In this document: piece by piece, positions 1 to 5,412 of the stretch | Position numbering within the stretch: the first letter of the stretch is position 1 | How the letters are laid out: each line of letters begins with the position of its first letter | Assembly (NCBI GenBank): GCA_019418235.1 | Contig: DYCH01000032.1 | Location: 14,554 to 21,037, forward strand | Direction: 5' to 3' | From: Sutterella sp. | Lineage (GTDB): Bacteria; Pseudomonadota; Gammaproteobacteria; Burkholderiales; Burkholderiaceae_F | Length of the DNA stretch: 6,484 nt | Position numbers and translations under genes: made by a program | Notes under the pieces: generated by a model | Database searches by the model: none | Seen by the model: only the letters and a program-made list of their open reading frames with translations | Told to the model about the DNA's origin: nothing

Positions 1-110
1 ATTGACCCATAACACTTTTAAATATCGATTCATGCTTAAGTGGCAGTTTCGGAGGTCGCTCCCCCGCTACTCGTAAAAACTTAAGACTGAGAACGAAGGA
101 AATTGAACAA
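1..110 (+). promoter_or_regulatory. Leader and presumed promoter region of efp
   Basis: This non-coding stretch precedes efp and ends in a good ribosome binding site, GAAGGAA at 95-101, nine bases before the ATG. A TTGACC at 2-7 resembles a -35 box, but the hexamer 17 bases further on (TCGATT, 25-30) is a poor -10, so the promoter is only tentative and may lie partly left of the window. Two copies of the palindrome CTTAAG (35-40 and 80-85) flank a C-rich segment with a small GGAG-gtcg-CTCC hairpin (51-62). No riboswitch or tRNA is recognisable. Confidence 0.35.
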
Positions 111-668
111 ATGAAAATCGCACAAGAATTGCGCGCCGGTAACGTTGTGATGATCGGTAAGGATCCGATGGTCGTTTTGAAGGCTGAATACTCCAAGTCC
201 GGTCGTAACGCCTCTGTCGTTAAGATGAAGTTGAAGAACCTCTTGACGGGTGCTGGCACGGAAACGGTTTATCGCGCTGACGACAAGTTTGAAGACTTGA
301 TCCTCGAACGCAAGGAAGTGACGTACTCCTACTTCGCCGATCCGCACTATGTTTGGATGGACGAAGAATACAACCAATACGAAGTTGAAGCCGATGTCAT
401 GGAAGACGCCTTGAAGTACCTCGAAGACGGCATGCCCGCTGAAGTGGTCTTCTACCAAGGTCGTGCTATCTCCATCGAACTCCCGACGATCGTTGTTCGC
501 CAAGTCGAATACACGGAATCCGTCGTGAAGGGTGACACGTCTGGTAAGGTTATGAAGCCGGCTCGTTTGACGACGGGTTACGAATTGCAAGTTCCGGCTT
601 TCGTGAACACGGACGACAAGATCGAAATCGATACGCGTACGGGTGAATACCGCTCTCGCGTTAAGTAA
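111..668 (+). CDS. efp: Elongation factor P (EF-P), arginine-32 type
   Basis: EF-P binds between the P and E sites of ribosomes stalled on consecutive prolines and stimulates peptide bond formation. The 185-residue product has the normal family length and three beta-barrel domains: N-terminal KOW-like about 1-63, OB fold about 65-128, and C-terminal OB-like about 129-185. The N-terminal loop reads KSGRN with Arg32 at the tip, where enterobacterial EF-P carries Lys34. From family knowledge, Arg32 forms are mono-rhamnosylated by EarP using dTDP-rhamnose. Other signatures are VVKMKLKNLL, the conserved DEEYNQYEVE block and the C-terminal TRTGEY. The ATG is set by GAAGGAA nine bases upstream. Codon choice is strongly biased: all 12 threonines are ACG, leucine uses only TTG (8) or CTC (4), and Glu is GAA, as expected for high expression. 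Two terminators follow, so it is probably monocistronic. No earP is visible here. Confidence 0.97.
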   Translation: MKIAQELRAGNVVMIGKDPMVVLKAEYSKSGRNASVVKMKLKNLLTGAGTETVYRADDKFEDLILERKEVTYSYFADPHYVWMDEEYNQYEVEADVMEDALKYLEDGMPAEVVFYQGRAISIELPTIVVRQVEYTESVVKGDTSGKVMKPARLTTGYELQVPAFVNTDDKIEIDTRTGEYRSRVK

Positions 669-688
669 TCGATTCTTCGATTGACGCC

Positions 689-712
689 AAAAACGCCCTT
701 CGGGGCGTTTTT
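689..712 (+). terminator. Bidirectional intrinsic terminator after efp
   Basis: A perfect 10-bp stem, AAAAACGCCC (689-698) against GGGCGTTTTT (703-712), closes on a TTCG tetraloop. The stem starts with five A and ends with five T, so it reads as a hairpin plus U-tract on either strand. It lies 20 bases beyond the efp stop and can also stop transcripts from the convergent amidohydrolase gene. Confidence 0.93.
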
Positions 713-719
713 CAAGGGA

Positions 720-761
720 AAATGCCTGAGAGAAAAACTTCCCTCAGGCATTTCTGTTTTT
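720..761 (+). terminator. Second hairpin terminator between convergent genes
   Basis: An 11-bp perfect stem, AAATGCCTGAG (720-730) with CTCAGGCATTT (743-753), has a 12-base loop and is followed on the plus strand by CTGTTTTT to 761. On the minus strand the stem is the first structure met by transcripts of the amidohydrolase gene, 22 bases after its stop, though the following T-run is shorter there. Together with the TTCG hairpin it insulates the two convergent genes. Confidence 0.8.
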
Positions 762-775
762 CTAAGACTTGGCTA

Positions 776-2062
776 TTAACCGTTGGCTTTCTTAATAAAG
801 CCCACCGTCATCTTAAAGCCCACCTTTAAACTCTCAGTGTCTTGCACATCGAAGTCCGGACGGTGATGCCCATGATGATCACACCCCCAACAGAAGTAGC
901 CGGCCTTACCGCCTTTTTCTCGGACGCGGTTGGCTAACATACTGCAGTCTTCGCTACCGCGACACGTTTCAAATAGTTCTGACTTCGTCAGTTCAGGAAT
1001 CTCTTGAGCGGCCTGCATCAACATCGTGCAAACTTCCTCGTCGCACTCATAGACACTGGCTTCACCCATCTTTTCGATTGTGCCCTTCACACCGTAGACT
1101 TCGCTCATCCCACGTACGATACGATAGACTTCATCGGTCATGAATTGGTTGACTTCCGTGGTTGCCCCACGAACTTCGACTTGCATCGTAGCTTTTGCTG
1201 CCACCACATTTCGACCTTCGCCGGCATGAAGCGTCCCCACGGCGACACGCGAGTCACCGCCCGAGTGGCGACTGATCCCTTGAATCGCCATCACGGTGGC
1301 AGCGGCCGCAACCAAGGCACTACGACCCTTTTCAGGATCACTGCCCGCATGAGCACTGCGCCCTTCAAAAGTGATGTCCATTTTGGTCGTTGCCAGATAG
1401 CCGTGCTTTAAAACGCCCACTTCACCCAGACCAAATTCACACCCAACGTGAGAGCCCACCAAATAGTCTGCATCATCAACAATGCCTTTCTGAGCCATAG
1501 GACTTGCCCCGCGCACTCCTTCTTCAGCCGGTTGAAACACAATCTTAATGCGTCCCTTTAATTCGTCTTTGTGATCCACCACCCAGCGAGCAACACCAAG
1601 ACCCAAAGCCGTATGAGCATCGTGGCCGCAAGAGTGCATGAGACCGGGACGCGTTGAGGCGAAACCTTGAGCATTCGGAGCATGATTGGGATCATCGGTT
1701 TCGGTATTGACCACACAGTCAATGTCAAAACGCAAAGCGGTGCAGGGCCCGGGGCGACCTGTATCGATTTCAACCATTGCGCCCGTGTAGCGATCAAGCG
1801 ACTCTAAAACGGCTTGATCAATGTCTTTAACCTCGTGAGCCGCTTTCCATGCTTTTTCAACAATGGCGTCTCGACGACCCATCACGGCATTGACATCAAT
1901 CACGTCTTTACCGAATTTGGGCTCAAGCCCCATAGCTCGAAGCGCTTCAATGATGCGTGTGGTTGTGACAAATTCGGTCCATCCTTCTTCTGGATAGGTA
2001 TGCAATTTGCGACGCATGGTCACCATGTCAGGCAAATACTTTTCTACGAAAATATCAGGCAT
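776..2062 (-). CDS. AbgA-like M20 family metallo-amidohydrolase
   Basis: This is a predicted cytoplasmic zinc or manganese hydrolase of peptidase family M20 that cleaves an amide bond in an N-acyl or aminoacyl amino acid. Numbering from the chosen start (428 aa), motifs in order are RFDID (111-115), MHSCGHDAH with metal ligands Cys145 and His147 (142-150), FQPAEEG with catalytic/ligand Glu180-Glu181, SHVG His205, SAHAG His238 in the lid/dimerisation domain, and a C-terminal GHH (398-400) followed by PDFD. Length, the roughly 50-residue insert before TGRPGP, and the overall motif order resemble E. coli AbgA, the A subunit of p-aminobenzoyl-glutamate hydrolase. No AbgB or AbgT partner is in the window, so the substrate is unproven. 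The start is the ATG at 2062, seven bases after GAGGAG; the in-frame TTG at 2077 lies partly inside that SD and would add five residues. It is divergent from an MFS transporter gene, a likely functional partner. Confidence 0.9.
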   Translation of the reverse strand: MPDIFVEKYLPDMVTMRRKLHTYPEEGWTEFVTTTRIIEALRAMGLEPKFGKDVIDVNAVMGRRDAIVEKAWKAAHEVKDIDQAVLESLDRYTGAMVEIDTGRPGPCTALRFDIDCVVNTETDDPNHAPNAQGFASTRPGLMHSCGHDAHTALGLGVARWVVDHKDELKGRIKIVFQPAEEGVRGASPMAQKGIVDDADYLVGSHVGCEFGLGEVGVLKHGYLATTKMDITFEGRSAHAGSDPEKGRSALVAAAATVMAIQGISRHSGGDSRVAVGTLHAGEGRNVVAAKATMQVEVRGATTEVNQFMTDEVYRIVRGMSEVYGVKGTIEKMGEASVYECDEEVCTMLMQAAQEIPELTKSELFETCRGSEDCSMLANRVREKGGKAGYFCWGCDHHGHHRPDFDVQDTESLKVGFKMTVGFIKKANG

Positions 2063-2069
2063 TTGGCTT

Positions 2070-2075
2070 CTCCTC
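2070..2075 (-). promoter_or_regulatory. Ribosome binding site fixing the amidohydrolase start
   Basis: Read on the minus strand the bases are GAGGAG, followed seven bases later by ATG at 2062. A TTG codon at 2077-2075 is in frame but shares its G with this SD and has no SD of its own, so the ATG is preferred. Confidence 0.85.
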
Positions 2076-2090
2076 AATTTCGATAGGAAG

Positions 2091-2113
2091 TGTCAAAGAA
2101 ATCTCTTTTGACA
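2091..2113. promoter_or_regulatory. Candidate operator: TGTCAAA-N9-TTTGACA inverted repeat
   Basis: Perfect 7-base arms TGTCAAA (2091-2097) and TTTGACA (2107-2113) are separated by nine bases, with centres about 16 bases (1.5 helical turns) apart. It lies between the divergent amidohydrolase and MFS genes, 29 bases before the amidohydrolase ATG. Each arm also contains TTGACA, a -35 consensus, one on each strand, but neither has a good -10 at the right distance. A dimeric regulator site is the better reading; the regulator is unknown and not in the window. Confidence 0.4.
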
Positions 2114-2137
2114 ATACTCTTTTTTCGAAAAAATCTC

Positions 2138-2150
2138 TTAAAATTTCCGC
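2138..2150 (+). promoter_or_regulatory. Probable core promoter (-10 TAAAAT) of the MFS gene
   Basis: TTAAAATTTCCGC contains a -10-like TAAAAT (2139-2144). Transcription would begin near 2151, about 24 bases before the ATG at 2175. The same 13 bases recur at 3480-3492 ahead of the ribokinase gene, at a comparable distance from the start codon. No convincing -35 is found at 17 bases; TTGACA at 2108-2113 is 25 bases away, too far for a standard sigma-70 promoter. The palindrome TTTTTTCGAAAAAA (2120-2133) just upstream may bend the DNA. Confidence 0.5.
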
Positions 2151-2174
2151 TTCGATTTTTTGTTAGTCAAAAAG

Positions 2175-3425
2175 ATGAGTGCCGCTCAAACACCCCACAA
2201 ACTGACTGCCGACCATTTGCCCAACCGTATGCGCACTTTTATCGGTGCCGCATCGACTTTGATTGTCTGCTTTACCGCAAGTTCCGCCCCGATTCCTTTA
2301 ATGTCGGTATATCGCGAAATGCTTGCATTGAGTAACGCTGACGTTGCTAACTCCATCGTTGCGTACTTTTTGGGTTGTATTTTGACACTTGTCTTTTTTG
2401 CGCGACTCTCCAACTATTTCGGTCGTAAACCCGTTGTGATCACAACGCTCTTGTTGGCCATGACCGCAAGCTTTACCTTTGTCGTGATGGACAATGTCTG
2501 GGCCTTTAATCTCGGTCGATTCTTGCAGGGTCTGTCTTGCGGATTGGCATCAAGCGCTGCCATGGCGTGGGTTGTGGACACGGCACCTCCAGAAAAGCGC
2601 TGGTTGGGAACGGCACTAACCGCCGCCGGCCCCAATGTCGGTCTTTGCTTAGGCACCCTTTTAACCGGTGTCTGCATTGAATATAACCTCTTCGATCCGG
2701 CCTCCCTTTTCATGCTCTTTATGGGACTTATTGCCTGCGTTTTGATCTTGGTCTCAACGGGCACCGAGTCCGTGCAATTTGGGATGGAGCCTTTAATTGC
2801 AACGTTGATTCCTAAGATTGCCGTACCTCGTCGTCTCTGGCGCCTCTTTGTGATTGCAAGTGCCGCTTATATCGGCACATGGGGGATGGGGAGCTTTTTC
2901 CAAGGCTTTATTGCCATTATTTCAGCAGAAACCTTTGGGGTTCAAAGCACATTGATTGCAGCCCTTTGCTACCTCATTTTGATGGTACCCAATGCGGCAA
3001 CGGGCTTGGTGATCGGTCGCTTTTATGCAGTTAACGCCTTGCGTTTGGTCATCACCACCTTTGCCATTGCAGGCAGCCTTACCTTTGTCGCTTATGGCTA
3101 TCACATGCCGGTGCTTTTCTTAATTACGGTCGCCATTTGCGGAGGCAGTAACGGTGGCAGTTGCACGAGTGCCCTTAAACTTTTACTGCAAGACACGACG
3201 TTAAAAGAACGTGCAGGGGTTATTTCCGGGATTTATCTCTTGGCTTATGTCGGTGCGGGCATCCCCAATGCGGTTGTCGGCATGATGCCAGCAGATACCC
3301 CCGTCATTACTATGGCGCCCGGTTACATCGGTTGGATGACAGGTGCTTGGTTAATCGTGATGACCGGCTTATGGTTAATGGGAAGAAATCCCAACGAGGC
3401 TGAAAAACTTCGTTTCGAAAGATAG
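2175..3425 (+). CDS. Major facilitator superfamily transporter
   Basis: This is a predicted inner-membrane MFS transporter of 416 residues, the usual size for 12 transmembrane helices. Hydrophobic segments run throughout; numbering from the chosen ATG, they start near residue 22. Loop 2-3 carries a motif-A variant, ARLSNYFGRK (76-85), in which the usual Asp is Asn. TM4 has the motif-B-like GRFLQG (114-119), and TM5 has a motif-C-like GPNVG (152-156). Substrate cannot be read from sequence. It is divergent from the AbgA-like hydrolase, which suggests import of its substrate, but it also precedes a nucleoside operon in the same direction. The ATG at 2175 was chosen although its SD is weak (AAAAAG immediately upstream); a TTG at 2160 would add five residues and has no SD. 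A strong terminator follows eight bases after the stop. Confidence 0.88.
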   Translation: MSAAQTPHKLTADHLPNRMRTFIGAASTLIVCFTASSAPIPLMSVYREMLALSNADVANSIVAYFLGCILTLVFFARLSNYFGRKPVVITTLLLAMTASFTFVVMDNVWAFNLGRFLQGLSCGLASSAAMAWVVDTAPPEKRWLGTALTAAGPNVGLCLGTLLTGVCIEYNLFDPASLFMLFMGLIACVLILVSTGTESVQFGMEPLIATLIPKIAVPRRLWRLFVIASAAYIGTWGMGSFFQGFIAIISAETFGVQSTLIAALCYLILMVPNAATGLVIGRFYAVNALRLVITTFAIAGSLTFVAYGYHMPVLFLITVAICGGSNGGSCTSALKLLLQDTTLKERAGVISGIYLLAYVGAGIPNAVVGMMPADTPVITMAPGYIGWMTGAWLIVMTGLWLMGRNPNEAEKLRFER

Positions 3426-3432
3426 TCATTTG

Positions 3433-3468
3433 AAAGAGGCGCAATACGAAATGTGCCTCTTTTTCTTT
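3433..3468 (+). terminator. Intrinsic terminator after the MFS gene
   Basis: An 11-bp stem with one G-U pair, AAAGAGGCGCA (3433-3443) with TGTGCCTCTTT (3452-3462), has an 8-base loop and runs into TTCTTT. It starts eight bases after the MFS stop, separating it from the ribokinase operon. The region where a -35 box for that operon should lie overlaps the 3' arm. Confidence 0.88.
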
Positions 3469-3479
3469 AACCTTTTCAG

Positions 3480-3492
3480 TTAAAATTTCCGC
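3480..3492 (+). promoter_or_regulatory. Probable core promoter of the ribokinase-nucleoside hydrolase operon
   Basis: TTAAAATTTCCGC contains TAAAAT (3481-3486) as a -10 candidate; transcription would start near 3493, about 23 bases before the ATG. It is identical to the 13 bases at 2138-2150 before the MFS gene. There is no clear -35, since 17 bases upstream the sequence is the T-rich end of the terminator. Confidence 0.5.
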
Positions 3493-3500
3493 ATCCTTAT

Positions 3501-3506
3501 GTGGAG
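3501..3506 (+). promoter_or_regulatory. Ribosome binding site fixing the ribokinase start
   Basis: GTGGAG contains GGAG nine bases before the ATG at 3516. The GTG of this same site is in frame and could be mistaken for the start, adding five residues (MEFFS), but it has no SD upstream and is better read as part of the SD itself. Confidence 0.8.
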
Positions 3507-3515
3507 TTTTTTTCA

Positions 3516-4439
3516 ATGCGCATTCTCAATATTGGGTCCATTAACATTGACTATGTCTACCAAACGCCTCACTTTGTGACGGGTGGTGAAACATTAGAAG
3601 CCACGCATCGTTCGGTCTTTATGGGCGGCAAAGGTTTAAATCAAACGGTCGCTATCGCAAGAAGCGGTCTTGACGTATCCCACGCAGGTGTTTTAGGCGC
3701 TGACGGTCTGTTTCTCTACGACTTTTTAAAAAACTCAAAGGTCAACATTGATCACGTTCGCATTGACCCTTCCTCTGCCAGTGGTCACACTTTCATTCAA
3801 GTAACGCCCGATGCAGAAAACGCCATTCTCTACTTCCCCGGCACGAATCACCAAGTCTCCTCTGACTTGGTCTGCGAAGCGTTAGACAGTTTGACTGACA
3901 ACGACCTTGTACTTTTTCAAAACGAAGTCAATGACATTGATCGCATTTTGATTGAGGCTAAAAATCGCAATCTCCTCACCGTTTTTAATCCGGCACCTTT
4001 TGATGCTAATGTTTGCAACTACCCCTTAGAGTGCGTTGACGTTCTCATTCTTAATCAAACAGAAGCGCAAGGTATGTTGGGACGAGACCTTTTGGACACG
4101 CAAAGCGCCCTTAAAGCTTTACAAGAGAAGTTGCCCAATGCGGTCATTATTTTGACCTTGGGTGCCAAGGGTATTGTTTATGCTTTGCCTAATGCAGCGC
4201 CACACGCCATTGATAGTTATTGCGTGAAAGCGGTTGACACAACGGGAGCGGGTGACACCTTTGTAGGTTATGCTATGCATGCCATTTGCTCTTGGTTTAA
4301 AGAGCACGATGCTCAAGCTTTCCATGCGTACTTGGACACGGCGGTATTGGCTGCTGCCATCAGCGTTACACGCGCCGGAGCTGTAGCATCGATTCCGACG
4401 ATGGAAGAAGTCCAACAATTTCGAAATTCTTTAACGTAA
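3516..4439 (+). CDS. rbsK: Ribokinase-like PfkB family sugar kinase
   Basis: It probably phosphorylates D-ribose at O5 with ATP to give ribose-5-phosphate in the cytoplasm. The 307-residue product matches ribokinase length. Visible signatures are GSINID (7-12), whose Asp12 lines the sugar site in ribokinases; PfkB signature 1 GGKGLNQ (37-43); NPAP (158-161); an NxxE Mg/phosphate motif at Asn180-Glu183; TLGAKG (214-219); and PfkB signature 2 DTTGAGDTF (241-249) with catalytic base Asp247 and the anion hole in the GAG. The C-terminal AISVTRAGA resembles the monovalent-cation segment of RbsK. The next gene, a nucleoside hydrolase that releases ribose, follows after 10 bases and supports ribose as the substrate. 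Other PfkB sugar or nucleoside kinases cannot be ruled out by motifs alone. Confidence 0.88.
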   Translation: MRILNIGSINIDYVYQTPHFVTGGETLEATHRSVFMGGKGLNQTVAIARSGLDVSHAGVLGADGLFLYDFLKNSKVNIDHVRIDPSSASGHTFIQVTPDAENAILYFPGTNHQVSSDLVCEALDSLTDNDLVLFQNEVNDIDRILIEAKNRNLLTVFNPAPFDANVCNYPLECVDVLILNQTEAQGMLGRDLLDTQSALKALQEKLPNAVIILTLGAKGIVYALPNAAPHAIDSYCVKAVDTTGAGDTFVGYAMHAICSWFKEHDAQAFHAYLDTAVLAAAISVTRAGAVASIPTMEEVQQFRNSLT

Positions 4440-4449
4440 AGGTTTCATC

Positions 4450-5397
4450 ATGACGAAGAAAAAAATCATCATTGACTGCGATCCCGGTTACGATGACGCC
4501 GTGGCCCTTTTGTTAGCAGCCGGTAATCCCGATATCGAGGTTTTGGCCATTACAACCGTTGCCGGCAATCAAACGATTGAAAAAGTAACGAAGAATGCCT
4601 TGCGCATCGCTAAGCTCTGCGACATGGAAAATGTTCCCGTGGCCATGGGTGCCTCTCGCCCTTTGTTGCGTGATCAAGTCGTTGTTGCCGCCAACATTCA
4701 TGGAGAATCTGGTCTTGACGGTACGACGTTACCGGAAGCTGACTTTAAGGTCGATCCCCGTCATGCTGCTCAAATGATTATTGACATTGTCATGAGTGAA
4801 CCAGAGAAGACGGTGACACTTGTGCCCATTGGCCCATTAACCAACATTGCGTTGGCAACACGTATGGAGCCACGTATCGTTGAACGCGTTAAAGAAGTGG
4901 TTTTGATGGGGGGCGGTTACCACATCGGTAACATCCGCCCGATGGCTGAATTTAATATTGAAAACGATCCAGAAGCCGCTCACATCGTTTTCGAAGAAAA
5001 ATGGAAAATTGTGATGGTGGGGTTAGATCTCACCTATCAAGCCTTGGCAACTGACGAAGTTAAAGCGCGTATTGCAGAGATGAAAACGCCGGTTGGTCAA
5101 TTCTTAACGGATGTACTCACGCAATTTTCCATGACGTACAAAAAGAGCAAAGGCTTTGATGAACCGCCCGTGCATGACCCTTGCGCTGTGGCCTACGTCA
5201 TTGACCCTGACTGCATTGAAGTTCGTCAAGCCCCTGTACACGTTGAATACAGAGGCATGTATACCAACGGTATGACGGTAACGGATCTTCGTAAAAAAGC
5301 CCCTGAAGATTGCCACACGTTTGTTGCCACCAAACTCGATCACAAGCGTTTTTGGCAGTTGATTGTGGATGCTGTTAAAAATTTGGAAAGCAAATAA
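4450..5397 (+). CDS. Inosine/uridine-preferring type nucleoside hydrolase
   Basis: It cleaves the N-glycosidic bond of ribonucleosides, giving a free base and D-ribose, in the cytoplasm with a bound calcium ion. The 315-residue protein shows the family signature DCDPGYDD (9-16) whose aspartates hold Ca2+, AGNQT with Asn40, HGESGLDG (84-91), GPLTNIA (128-134), EFNIENDPEAA with Glu167 and Asn169 in the ribose pocket, and VHDPCAVAY with the leaving-group His242 and Ca ligand Asp243. From memory the sequence resembles the Crithidia fasciculata IU-nucleoside hydrolase unusually closely, in several blocks more so than E. coli RihA or RihB. Base specificity cannot be assigned. AAAGG seven bases before the ATG overlaps the stop of the kinase gene; the two genes are separated by 10 bases and surely co-transcribed, forming a hydrolase-kinase pair for nucleoside ribose use. 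Confidence 0.95.
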   Translation: MTKKKIIIDCDPGYDDAVALLLAAGNPDIEVLAITTVAGNQTIEKVTKNALRIAKLCDMENVPVAMGASRPLLRDQVVVAANIHGESGLDGTTLPEADFKVDPRHAAQMIIDIVMSEPEKTVTLVPIGPLTNIALATRMEPRIVERVKEVVLMGGGYHIGNIRPMAEFNIENDPEAAHIVFEEKWKIVMVGLDLTYQALATDEVKARIAEMKTPVGQFLTDVLTQFSMTYKKSKGFDEPPVHDPCAVAYVIDPDCIEVRQAPVHVEYRGMYTNGMTVTDLRKKAPEDCHTFVATKLDHKRFWQLIVDAVKNLESK

Positions 5398-5412
5398 GGA
5401 AAGGACACTCAC

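Noticed and set aside
1..33. Minus-strand ATG at 33 running off the left edge (MNRYLKVLWVN), a possible divergent gene start.
   Set aside because: Only 11 codons are in the window and there is no Shine-Dalgarno sequence upstream of it.
1..76. Open frame on the plus strand ending in TAA at 74-76, possibly the tail of an upstream gene.
   Set aside because: Only 25 codons are visible and the residues match no family I know, including the expected EarP; too short to call.
35..85. CTTAAG repeats (35-40, 80-85) as stem arms of a structured leader or riboswitch.
   Set aside because: Pairing extends only one base beyond the self-complementary hexamer and no known riboswitch core is visible.
81..590. 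169-codon open frame on the minus strand inside efp.
   Set aside because: It is the antisense shadow of efp, whose protein is unmistakable; the long open frame results from efp codon bias.
1004..1411. 135-codon plus-strand frame inside the amidohydrolase gene.
   Set aside because: Antisense shadow of a conserved M20 gene; no SD or recognisable domain.
2108..2144. TTGACA (2108-2113) plus TAAAAT (2139-2144) as a sigma-70 promoter.
   Set aside because: The spacer is 25 bases, well beyond the normal 16-18, so the two boxes are unlikely to form one promoter.
2090..2335. Plus-strand frame starting with GTG at 2090, a possible leader peptide before the MFS gene.
   Set aside because: It overlaps the MFS gene in another frame, has no SD, and would start upstream of the likely transcription start.
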